A DNA stretch of 64,000 bases, taken from assembly GCA_043228905.1 (NCBI GenBank), contig JBHGNT010000020.1, positions 14,508,001-14,572,000 on the forward strand, in the 5' to 3' direction. Positions 9,729 through 19,900 of the stretch are shown in pieces. Position 1 is the first letter of the stretch. The number at the start of each line of letters is the position of its first letter. Origin of the DNA: Azolla caroliniana (taxonomy: Eukaryota > Polypodiophyta). Made by a program: the position numbers and the translations under genes. The notes under the pieces were generated by a model, which was not told the origin of the DNA, searched no databases, and saw only the letters and a program-made list of their open reading frames with translations.

Positions 9729-11183
9729 ATTGATCCCTCTCGAGCGTCGTGTTCGCAGTCGCAACCACCAGGTACGGACTATCGGCAATTCAAATACCAT
9801 GATGGATTACTCTTCTTTAAAGAACTTTTGTATGTTCCTAATGGTTCTTGCCGCCTTCGAGTAGTACAAAACTGTCATGACACATATACAGCTGGGCATT
9901 TTGGTAGTACTAAAACATTACATTTAGTACAACGATCATTCTGGTGGCCCTGTATGCGACAATTTGTCGAGGATTTTGTTCGGACTTGTGATACATGTTG
10001 CAGAGCGAAAATGCCAAGGCATCATCCATATGGTTTATTAGAACCATTATCAATTCCAAGCAAGCCGTGGCAATCCATTGCTCTAGACTTCATCACAGAT
10101 CTTCCAGTCTCTAAAGGGTTCAATGCGATTCTAACAGTGGTCGATCGATATACGAAGATGGCTCATTTCTTGCCATGTACTAAGGAGATCTCCAGTGAAG
10201 ACACTGCCGAAATTGTCATGCGTGAAGTATGTCGGCATCATGGACTCCCCGATAGTATCATCAGCGACCGTGGACCCCAGTTCGTGTCAAAATTCTGGAA
10301 GCACCTTTTTAACATGCTCAAGGTCACTTGTAACCTCTCTTCCGGCTACCACCCACAAACTGACGGCCAAGCTGAACGAACAAATCAAACGTTGGAGCAG
10401 TATCTGCGGTGCTTTCTCAGCTATCATCAGGACGACTGGGCAGATATTCTCCACTTCGCCGAATTTGCCTATAACAACTCTATCCACGCATCCACTAAAG
10501 TTACGCCATTTTATGCTTATACGGGATGTCACCCCCGGTGGAGTGTACTTGAAACCCCAGAGGTGTCCACAAATCCGTGCGCGGAGGATCGTTTGGAGCG
10601 GTTACGCAAGATACAAGCGGATTTATCTACTCATCTCCAGCAAGCTCAACAAACACACAAGGTCTACGCGGATCGTCATCGACTTCCATCTAGTTTTAAT
10701 ATTGGAGATCGGGTGTGGTTGCTACGACGACACATCAAGACTACTCGCCCATGTGAGAAGTTGGATTATCGGCGATTAGGTCCTTTCCGTATTATTGGAA
10801 AGATTAATGACGTTGCTTTTCGTCTCGATCTACCTCCTCAACTCCGGATACATCCGGTGTTTCATAGTTCTCTCTTCGAACCCTACCACGAGAGCACCAT
10901 CCCAGAACGTCTTATCCAACCTCCACCCCCGATCGAGCTTGAAGATGGGCCGGAGTACGAGGTTGCCGCCATTCTTGATTCCAAGATTGTTCGCAACAAG
11001 CTCTACTATCTAGTCGATTGGCTAGGGTATAGTCCCAGCGAACGTACTTGGGAACCGATCGAGAATGTAACCAATGCTCGTGCTCTTCTTGAAGACTTCC
11101 ATCGTCAATATCCACACAAACCGGGCCCTCAATCCAAGACGACTCGTGACACTCGTCGTTTTAAAGGGGGGATAGTGTCATGA
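9729..11183 (+). CDS. pol: Pol, C-terminal part: integrase with chromodomain (after an in-frame stop)
   Basis: Same frame as 7572-9728, with the first in-frame Met at 9828. The HHCC zinc domain (H..H..CDTC) is at about 9870-10010. The catalytic triad is D 10086, D 10266 and E 10374, with 35 residues between the last two (DD35E). The C-terminus has a chromodomain (EVAAILDSKIVRNKLYYLVDW, ERTWEP) at about 10960-11100. Chromodomains in this position are thought to direct integration to particular chromatin. The stop TGA 11181-11183 lies inside the 3' LTR. Unlikely to be translated on its own. Confidence 0.88.
   Translation: MDPSRASCSQSQPPGTDYRQFKYHDGLLFFKELLYVPNGSCRLRVVQNCHDTYTAGHFGSTKTLHLVQRSFWWPCMRQFVEDFVRTCDTCCRAKMPRHHPYGLLEPLSIPSKPWQSIALDFITDLPVSKGFNAILTVVDRYTKMAHFLPCTKEISSEDTAEIVMREVCRHHGLPDSIISDRGPQFVSKFWKHLFNMLKVTCNLSSGYHPQTDGQAERTNQTLEQYLRCFLSYHQDDWADILHFAEFAYNNSIHASTKVTPFYAYTGCHPRWSVLETPEVSTNPCAEDRLERLRKIQADLSTHLQQAQQTHKVYADRHRLPSSFNIGDRVWLLRRHIKTTRPCEKLDYRRLGPFRIIGKINDVAFRLDLPPQLRIHPVFHSSLFEPYHESTIPERLIQPPPPIELEDGPEYEVAAILDSKIVRNKLYYLVDWLGYSPSERTWEPIENVTNARALLEDFHRQYPHKPGPQSKTTRDTRRFKGGIVS
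11163..11175 (+). other. Polypurine tract of the chromovirus
   Basis: AAAGGGGGGATAG abuts the 3' LTR and would prime plus-strand DNA synthesis. The reverse complement is found beside the matching LTR of the second copy (about 53854-53868). Confidence 0.8.
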
Positions 11184-11470
11184 TATGGCAAGACTCGAAC
11201 CCATGACCTTAGGTTATATGGGTCGAGCTCTTGACCATTAGACCATCTATTGTAATACGTAGGATATTATTTTCATTTACATTTTATTATAGGAAATTAG
11301 TGTATATTCCAGATTTCTCTGGAACATTCTAGAAGCTTCAGGATTACTCCTGAAAACACTATAAAAGAGGGCACTAGGCATTATGTTGAACCAAATTGGT
11401 TCAACGCCAGTCTTAAGCCTTTTAGCCACCGTTGTATATTCTCTTCATATAATAAATATCTTTCTTATCA

Positions 11471-11509
<39 letters not shown>

Positions 11510-11613
11510 GTCTCGCTCACTTCTTCCTTCTCTCGAAGAAGTTCCACACCTCTCATAGTACTAATCCTTCGTTTAGTACTAATTCCTTCTCGGTCTCAGT
11601 ACTGTTCATGACA
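11176..11613 (+). repeat. 3' LTR of the chromovirus
   Basis: 438 bp, the same as the 5' LTR except for a longer CT run and about one substitution (TCTGTCTC against TCGGTCTC). It ends TCATGACA, followed by TSD CTAGC. Confidence 0.95.
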
Positions 11614-12155
11614 CTAGCAACCTTTTAAATAAGATCATTGAATGTTGTGCTTATTTTACAATAATTCCACTAAGACTCAGAATGGTGGGGTAATGGCATA
11701 ATGGGGCATAGACTAGAGGTCATGTTCGCTCATGACCACTAGACTCACCAAATTGAGTGACCCCTTCTAACTATACCAAAACAATGATGATTAAGAAAGG
11801 GTTTAAACTCCTTTACCTACCTTGATAAATTAACTAGGTGAACATAATAACCTTGATGGACATTGATGCAATGATTATAATTCTTTTCTTCAAAATGTGG
11901 GTTACCATTCAACATTGCAATGATACTCTAGGAGAATTTGAAGGTACAACACCCAATTCTCTATGTTCATTTTTGTTTCAAATGAAACGATGCAGGAAAA
12001 ACCTTTGTCCATGCAAGAATAATGCCTCCAAGAGGATTATATGAATCTTATATCTCAAGAAAAGGTTTTTGCGTAGATGGTCAATTTGGATATCATTTGT
12101 GGGATCCCGAAACGCGCACTACATAAGTAGTGATGTCGTTTTCAATTAAAAGATT

Positions 12156-14214
12156 ATGCATAAGTGGCCAATTAAGGAAGTGGAAGTGAGGAAAGTGGCG
12201 TTTCAAGATGTTACACACTCTATTAGTGTGCAAAAGAATAATTCCACACCTATGCCGAACAGTCCTACAAATGTTCACCCATATGAAGATGTTCAAAATG
12301 AGGATGCATGTGTACAACCAGAAGACAGTTCGACTCCGGTTCAGCAACCAGTGAGACGATCTACTCGTGTCTCTAGGCCACCTGCTAAGCTCACAAACTA
12401 TGTGATGTTAACGGGTGCAAGTGAACCCTCTTGTTACAAAGAAACTATGCTGGCTAATGATCATGTTATGTGGGAGCATGCCATGCAAAGTGAATTGGAC
12501 AATATTTATAAGAATGGTACTTGGGATTTAGTACCTTTGCCAAAGGACAGGAAAGCATTACCATGCAAATGGGTATACAAGTACAAGTATGCGTATGATA
12601 GTGTTTCCCCAAAGTATAAAGCACACTTGATAGCCAAAGGTTTCAAGCAAAAACATGGAGTTGATTTTGATGAAACCTTCTCTCCTATAGTTAAGATGAC
12701 TACATTACGTACGTTGCTTTCATTGGCTGCAAATCAGGATTTGGAATTAGTCCAAATGGATGTGAAGATTGCCTTTCTACATGGGGACCTTGAACAACCA
12801 GAAGGTCATGAAGTCTCGGGAAAAGAACATTTGGTATGTAAACTCAAGAAGAGTTTGTATGGGCTTAAGTAGTCCCCCTGATTGTGGTACCAAAAGTTTG
12901 ATGCTTTTATGAAAACTCAAAGATATACCAGAAGCAATGAGGATGCATGTCTTTATACGTAAACCTGTTCAGATGGGAGTTCTATCACGTTGATACTATA
13001 TGTTGATGACATGGTTATTGCTGGTAAAAACAAGGATGAGTTATCCTTGTTAAAGAAAAACTTGAGCCAGACTTTTGACATGAAGGATTTGGGAGATGCA
13101 AAACATATTCTTGGTATGTGTATTACTCGAGATAGGAGTAAGCGATGCATTTACTTGTCTCAAGCTGAGTACATATCCAAAGTACTCAAGAGGTTTAATA
13201 TGGAGAAGGGTGAAAGCATGGGAATGGGAACAATTAGCTATGTCCTTGACATAGCTAATTAGCTATCTAATTAGCTACATGTAATCTGTATATTTTGGCA
13301 ATTTTAGGGATGATTAGAATTTGATCTCAAATAAAGACTAGCTAAACGGTGGACCATAAATGGTAATATTTCCATCCCCATCATAAATGATACATATCTT
13401 TAAGATCTTCCTACTAAATATTAGCTATAAAAAAAACTATTTAGCTGTGGTCAATTTACCAGCTAAATAGCTATAATAGTGTTTCCATTCGCATGCTTTC
13501 ACCCAGAATGCAAAGTCGTTGAGCACTCCATTGCCTACATATGTAAAGCTGAGCACACGTGATAGCCCCACATCTAATGAGGACAAGGAATTTATGACCA
13601 AGGTTCCTTATCAATCCGCAGTTGGGAGTCTCATGTACGCCATGGTGGCTACTAGACCAGACATTGCATTTGCAATGGGAGCGGTAAGTCGATTCATGTC
13701 AAATCGTGGTAAGAAACATTGGGATGCAGTCAAGTTGATATTGAGATATCTAAGTGGCACTAAGGGGGATGCCTCTATCATTGGATACACAAATTCAAAT
13801 TATGTCGTATGCGTTGATAGTAGGAAATCTACTTTAGGGTACATATTTCAGCTTATGGGAGGTGTCATTGCTTGGAGATCTTGTCTCCAAGAATGTGTCA
13901 CATTGTCCACTACAGAGGCTGAGTATATTGCCGCCAGTGAGGCATGTTAGGAAGCAATTTGGTTGTCTCAATTAGCTAGTGCCATGGGTATACCGCAACA
14001 TGTACACAAATTGTTTTGTGATAGTCAGAGTGCCATTGCTTTGGCTAAGAACCCAGTATATCATGCAAAGACCAAGCACATTGGAGTGCGACACCATTTG
14101 ATTCGTGAATGCTTTGCTAATGGTTGCATTAGCCTTGAGAAGGTTGATGCATTGACCAAGGCCTTACCACAAGATGCGTTGGAGCATTGTTGTCAGTTGA
14201 TGGGAGTGACTTAG
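12156..14214 (+). pseudogene. Ty1/copia reverse transcriptase and RNase H relic
   Basis: Open stretches 12156-12872, 12990-13262, 13519-13950 and 13963-14214 together cover the end of integrase, the RT and RNase H. RT motifs include [21 protein letters not shown] and YVDDM; RNase H shows STTEAEYIAASEAC, FCDSQSAIALAKNP and AKTKHIGVRHH. In-frame stops occur at about 12870, 12885, 12961 and 13948; two of these fit Gln or Arg codons changed by C-to-T. The insert at 13208-13504 separates the RT from the part that follows. It cannot encode an active enzyme. Confidence 0.88.
13208..13504. mobile_element. MITE-like insertion with about 23-bp inverted ends
   Basis: 297 bp. The left end GGGTGAAAGCATGGGAATGG and the complement of the right end GGGTGAAAGCATGCGAATGG match over about 23 bp with two differences. 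Flanking AGA (13204-13206 and 13505-13507) may be a 3-bp target duplication, with one stray base on the left. The interior is AT-rich with repeated TTAGCTA and no coding capacity. The short TSD and GGG start suggest a PIF/Harbinger (Tourist) type, but this is tentative. Confidence 0.6.
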
Positions 14215-14515
14215 TGCCTTACGTTACACACTTGTCGTGTAGATTGTGTAACATGCCCTTCATGTGGGAGATATAGGTCTAGTAGGTCTCGTACAGCTCA
14301 AACCTTCCATTATTCGTACTCCTAGCTTAGGTCTTTTAGTGGGAGATTGTTATACATGTATCCCCCATACATGTTAATTGTGAAAAAGGCCAAAACTGGT
14401 CTTCCACTACTTAGTAGTGTGTGGGGAGAGAGCTTGGTATGTGTGAGCGAGTGAGTGAGAGAGATGAAGAAGGGACGACGGGCCAGAACTGCCGCCTTTC
14501 TTCCTCCCTGTTGAC

Positions 14516-14860
14516 AACAATTATGATTTCATTGAAATATGCTTTTGGTGTACCAGTGTTGTACTGAAACCCCTTATACAGGCCCAGAGCCTGGTCGTAA
14601 ATGTCCACATCTTTTGCGAACACATCCCCATTGACACTCGTTGTCCACAAGCATTGACACTCGTTGTAGTAAATCCATGAATAAATCAGAAGAGAGTTAC
14701 AAGTAAGTTGCATGAATTTAGGAATGAATACCCACAAGCTCCTTGAGCCAGAGTGCAGAGGCGGATGAGGTCGTAGCTGGTGCTGATTGCAATGACATTA
14801 ATCAGCAAAACAGCGACATTAATCCATCCTGAAAACACAGCCATTCCGATGGATTGTCGA
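14516..14860 (-). pseudogene. RLK 5' fragment: signal-peptide exon joined to a malectin piece
   Basis: Reading leftwards, ATG 14844 begins a signal-peptide exon (MAVFSGWINVAVLLINVIAI) nearly identical to exon 1 of the gene at 43926. At about 14650 the sequence jumps to the C-terminal part of a malectin-like domain (VDIYDQALGLYKGFQ), skipping most of that domain. The copia LTR cuts it off at about 14515. The 5' flank 14861-15350 matches the inverted complement of 43430-43925, so promoter and first exon were copied together in opposite orientation. Confidence 0.75.
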
Positions 14861-15350
14861 TGATTACACTAAGTACTGGATTATTCAAGCAAATCTTATA
14901 TAAACCGAAAGAAGAAGATAGAATCAATCAATCACGCCATGCATTGGCCTATATTTAATTATGCCACAAGTTGTTGGAAATAATCATGATCATGTGATTA
15001 AATATGGCTGCTGAAATCCTTAGAAAAGAGATGAACGGACAACAGATTCCATATTTAATGCTTCGGAAACTCATTTCTCTTTCAGATTTCTTTCACTATG
15101 CTGAGTTTTAAAGCCCACATTGCTAATTTTTTATTTATATTTCCTCTGTAACATCCAATTTCCCTGATAATCAGGAGCAAACAAACATGTATGTATGTCC
15201 CAATTCTAGAGACCAATGAAACGTCATTCTGATTGTCTGTAAATAAATAAATAAAGCCTTTCACAACGCCTCTTTGACTTTTAAGTGTCTCTCGGCACAT
15301 TAAATTCTCATTGAACACTTTGAAATATGGAACACAGAAATACAAAAAGG

Positions 15351-16199
15351 ATAAATAAAAAGTAAGGGGTTATTGGTGCAATTTCAGCACCCCTTTTTAC
15401 TTAATAAGTCATCGTAGAGGGATACCGTAGTAGTGGCAAATTAATAAGAGAAGTGAGATAGAGAGGATAGAAGAAAGATAGAGAGATAAAGTGCCTAAAT
15501 GGATGTAGCTCACTTGGTAAGGTTCAAGAAGGTCTTGGATTCAACTACTATATTCTTACAGTGGCATTTAGTAAAGTAAAAAGAAGGTATTTGGATTCAA
15601 CCCCTACATTCCAGAGTAGCATCTAGTAAATTCAGAGATATGTATGGAGCAATAGAGAGGTGACAAAATTGGGTTTCGAACCGAAGATGTAGTGCTAGTA
15701 GTGCAATAACTAATCTCAATAAAAAGAATGAGATATAGAGTGAAAGAGGAAGGTCGAGAATCACAAGATCCTCTTTCCACCGATGTCACACACTACTCAC
15801 ATGCATGTCAAGAAAACCTTGGTACTTTCTCTTTTGTACAACAAAGTAGGTGTTGGTGGAAGGACAAGGACCTATGAGATCAAATCTGGTCTAATTCTAA
15901 TGTAATCTTAAGGAGACGTACGGATCAATGCCTACCTTTTCTCTTCCATGTGGTGATCACCTATTTTCACTTGTCAATATTGACTCCTCCTTTTTTAAGG
16001 CCAATTAGATGGCCGTTGGGACTACTAGTATGATGGCTACCCGTTGGGACTACCCATTGGAACCGGGTTGGGATAGACCATGGTGGCATCCCCTTTGGGA
16101 CTAGGACTAGGATTGGACCCCCTAGTGGGTCCCATTCATTTATGGGGTTATGTCCTAGTTGGGGGAGAATAAGAACACCAAAACATTTGTCATGGGGTG
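15351..16199. other. Intergenic, possible degenerate SINE head
   Basis: No gene. At 15503-15550, TGTAGCTCACTTGGTAAGG followed by TTGGATTCAACT resembles decayed tRNA A and B boxes, as in plant SINEs. Two imperfect copies of a 40-bp unit starting TTGGATTCAAC follow at about 15535 and 15592. The remainder shows nothing recognisable. Confidence 0.3.
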
Positions 16200-16204
16200 A
16201 ATGT

Positions 16205-16843
16205 TGTTAGATATAATCAATGATCAGCCCCAAGTTGTAAATCTATCCCCATATGTGCTCTTAGAGTGCACATTTTGTGATAGCGCCCCAAATGAGGAGC
16301 GACTAGTGTGCAACTCGACCATATGGATCGATAAGGTGTTAATCTAGGAAACCGTAGATGTGTAGGACACAATATATTTAGGAACGAGAGAAATAGGTAA
16401 TAGGATTGGCTAATCAAGTCAACTAGAATATTTTGTGGGTAAGTTACGATGTACTTAGTCTTGAAGTATGCGGCATTGACTTCAAGATAAGTATTATCTA
16501 GCACTAGCTTGTACCTAGGGAGTTGGTCATATTAAATGACAAGTCAGTTGACAGAAAAGGAATATCTCCACTACTATAAACTGACTTGCACATTTAATGT
16601 TATACTTAGACCAAACATAGAAAGCAATCCACTTTCTTTTCACAGTTGTTGGCTTGATTATCAGTCCCCACTAATTTTGTAGTGAGATGGTCCATATCCT
16701 ATCTAAGCTCTAAGGTGTGTGTGCATGGGAAAACTACCATTGTGAGCTACTCTCATATGTAATAGAAGTTTTGTTTTCATATATCCCATCTCTGTAGTTG
16801 TAACTCTATATACCTATCTAATCGATTCTCAATATTTCTAACA
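16205..16843 (+). repeat. 5' LTR of the copia element
   Basis: 639 bp, TGTTAGATATAATC...ATTTCTAACA, with 5-bp TSD AATGT on its left. Confidence 0.93.
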
Positions 16844-16855
16844 TGGTATCAGAGC
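16844..16855 (+). other. Primer-binding site (initiator Met tRNA type)
   Basis: TGGTATCAGAGC directly follows the LTR and matches the usual plant copia primer-binding site. It contrasts with the self-complementary site of the chromovirus. Confidence 0.9.
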
Positions 16856-16913
16856 TGAGAGGTTGATCTAGATTAGGTATATACGGGCAATTGTTGTCTG
16901 GCAGCACAAAGAA

Positions 16914-16914
<1 letters not shown>

Positions 16915-16956
<42 letters not shown>
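16915..16956 (+). repeat. (GA)n microsatellite in the copia leader
   Basis: About 20 GA units lie just before the gag start at 16961. Confidence 0.9.
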
Positions 16957-16958
<2 letters not shown>

Positions 16959-16960
16959 CA

Positions 16961-19900
16961 ATGGCCTTGTCCACGAATGTTGCAGCTACTCCACTACGCA
17001 TTCGCCCACCTCCATTGTTTGATGGAAAGCTAGATGGAACCAACTACACTCTATGGAAGTTCAAAATGTCTGCCATTTTGGACTCCTACGAGTTGTTGGA
17101 GACAATCATGGGACCCACATGAGGAGACCCTGAGCCCATGACGACCTTTGACCCTGCACACCCTACCAAAAAATCCCTCCAAATGTTGATCTACTTCGAG
17201 CTTGGAAGAGAAGGAATGTTGATGCACTGTGTACCATAGTCGTTGGTGTATGTGACTCTGTACCAACATTAGTGCAACATACAACCAAGGCACATGAATC
17301 TTGGAGCATATTGGCCAGCCAGTATGAGACCAGAAACTATACAAGGATACAAAACCTTGAAAATCAGCTTGGTACAGAGAAGCTCGCCGATGGAGAGAAA
17401 GTAGAATCCTTTGTAAAAAGGATTAAGGATCTTCAAGATCAACTGGTGGCTGTTGGAGTAGTCGTCTCTCAAGAGGATATGGCTCGTCGGTGCATTCAAG
17501 TACTTCCTTTCAAGTATGATGGCATTGTGACACCATTGAACACTCAAGTTCGACCCACTCCTTAAAAATTTGATGAACTAAGTGTGATGCTACTTGAAGA
17601 GGAGCTTCGGCTAAAGACAAGAGAAGGAATGGAAGACTCGGCATTTGTCTCTAGGACTAAGGGTAAAGGGGCATCCAATTCAAACAATGTGAATAGGATA
17701 CCAAAGAAGAAGTTCAATGGATCGTGTTTCTATTGTGACAAGAAGGGTCACACAATCAAGGATTGTTGGAAGAAGATGGCGGACAAGAAGAATGGTTCTA
17801 GTAAGACCTCTTTGAGAGAGCCCGAGTCCGCCAACAACATCGTAGATGAGCTTGAGTTATGGGTCGCAACTGAAGAAGTGTATTCTTTAGTTGACACCCA
17901 AGTCGTCGGCGGCTCTTGGATTCTCGATAGTGGAGCATCCCAACATATGACCAGTAATCGTGACTGGTATAGCTCTTGGACACCTCTACAAGAGCCCATC
18001 AATGTTGTGGTCAGGAACAATGCTCGATGTCTAGCCAAAGGAACCAGAACCGTCTCCCTCAAAGCAACGACCGACGGGACAAAGCATCTCTCTCAAGTGT
18101 TGTACGTGCCAGATCTCAAGAAGAATCTATTTTCTATTTCTGCACTAACCGACAAGGGTCTTGATGTTCGATTCAAGAAGTCGGGTGCAGAAATAACGGA
18201 TTCTGCTAGCAAGGTTGTAGGAATAGGAGTAAGGCGCAACAATCTCTATGAGCTTAGTGCACTTACCATTTCTGCTGACCACAACACAAGTACTAACACA
18301 AAGCAATGGCATGAGAGATTTGGGCATCTCAATGTTGCTATGTTGAAGGAGATGAAGAAGTCGAATATGGTAGTTGGGTTGCCAACCCTATCTTACTTAA
18401 GTCATGTTTGTAATGCTTGTATGATGCGCAAGCATCAAAGATCAGCTATTCCAAAAGAGAGTCAAAATCAGACAAAGACTCTTCTACAACTAATACACAT
18501 CGACCTCTCTGGAAAAATGGTGACTCCTGCAATGGGTGGATCTCTCTACTATATGTTGCTAGTTGATGACTTCAGTAGAAAGATGTGGGTTTACTTCCTT
18601 CGGGAGAAGGCTGAAGCTTTTAAAATCTTCAAAAGATGGCATAAGTTTGTTGAGTGAGAGTCCGGAAAGTTAGTGAAGGAGTTACACTCTGATCAAGGTG
18701 GAGAATTCTTATCAATAGAATTCTGTGAGTATTGCAAAGAGCATGGAATTAAGCGCCAACTTACAACTGCTTACACCCCACAACAAAATGGTGTTGTTGA
18801 ACGTTGAAACCGAACAGTTGTCGAGATAGCTAGGTGTATGTTGAAGGCACAAGGGCTGCCTGACCCATTCTGGGCTGAAGCAGTGAATATAGCAGTTTAC
18901 ATCCTCAATCGGAGCTACACGAAGGCACTTCAAGGGACAACACCCCACGAAGCTTATTCAGGCAAGAAACCTTCAGTGTTGCACTTTAGAACCTTTGGGT
19001 GTACGTGCTACGCACATGTTCCAGATGTGAGCAGAAAGAAGTTGGATGCTAAAAGTAAGAAGTGTATCTTTCTCGGATATAGTGAAGAGTCAAAGGCCTA
19101 TCACTCTACGATCCAGAGGATGGAAAGATATTGACAAGTCGCGACGTGGTGTTTGATGAAGAACAACCACAGCTAGCTCAGAATAGCGATTCTCAAGTTA
19201 TCTCATCAACTAAAGAGGTATTTTACCCAATCCCGACGCATTGTCCAGAAAAGGAAACTAAATCATCTTATGGTAATGGCTCACTAGTTCAGCCTATGCC
19301 AATCCCACATGTAAAGAAAATACCTAAGTGGGCTCAACAACTCTTCAATGACCGTACTCCTAAAGTTGAGTTTCCTGAAACTTCAACTGATGGATTACGA
19401 AGATCAAGAAGAATACAGGAGCAAGGGAGAACCTCTGACCACATTGTCAACATGGCTCTAATGGTGGACATCATCGGCTCAGTGAGTGAGCCGACCTCGG
19501 TGGAGGAAGCCATGGCCAAACCAAAGTGGAAAGAGGCGATGAAATCAGAATATGATAGCATCATGAAAAATGACACATGGAGTTGGTAGAGAGGCCAACA
19601 AAGAAGAAGGTGATAGGCACGAAGTGGGTGTGGAAAGTAAAGTATAAAGCTGATGGTTCTTTGGAGAAATTCAAGGCCAGGCTAGTAGCCCAAGGATACT
19701 TCCAAAGTGAAGGGTTCAATGTACAAAAAACATTTGCCCTGACAGCTCGCATAACAACAATTCGAATGGTCATAGCGTTGGCCACTTCAAGAGGATGGCC
19801 GAATTACCAAATGGATGTCAAATCGGCATTTCTGAATGGGCATCTCAAGGAGGAGGTATACGTGATACAACCACCGGGGTTTGAGATGCCGAATTCAGAA

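Larger units (their letters stand above)
5934..11618 (+). mobile_element. Full-length sushi/Tf1-like chromovirus (Ty3/gypsy), young
   Basis: Complete LTR retrotransposon: TSD CTAGC (5934-5938 and 11614-11618), LTRs 5939-6374 and 11176-11613 with TG...CA ends, self-complementary primer-binding site, gag, pol (protease, RT, RNase H, integrase, chromodomain) and polypurine tract. The LTRs differ by about one substitution plus a change in CT-repeat length, so the insertion is recent. The paralogous segment near 32760 lacks it. Gag resembles the sushi-ichi/PEG10 class and gag and pol are in different frames. One in-frame stop interrupts pol. A second, decayed copy lies at 53400-58798 on the other strand. 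Confidence 0.95.
3537..12068. repeat. Segmental duplication, copy 1 (split by a retrotransposon)
   Basis: The stretch 3537-5938 continued by 11619-12068 matches 30786-33222 nearly base for base. Both start at the same point after an A-rich run (AACAAGATCCTAAATGC) and both stop at CTCAAGAAAAGGTTT. The shared part holds two RLK exons, their intron and about 1.7 kb of upstream intron. Copy 1 has extra bases near 4000-4140 and 5470-5640. The chromovirus at 5939-11613 interrupts copy 1 only, so copy 2 records the empty site. Confidence 0.9.
12069..14515 (+). mobile_element. Truncated Ty1/copia element (3' pol and part of the 3' LTR)
   Basis: Copia sequence begins abruptly at the end of the duplicated segment and runs to about 14515, where an RLK fragment starts. 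AGTGGGAGAT around 14337-14346 looks like the polypurine tract and TGTTATACATG at 14347 like the LTR start. Gag, protease and integrase are missing, and the LTR is cut at about 165 bp. A MITE-like insert sits at 13208-13504. Confidence 0.85.
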
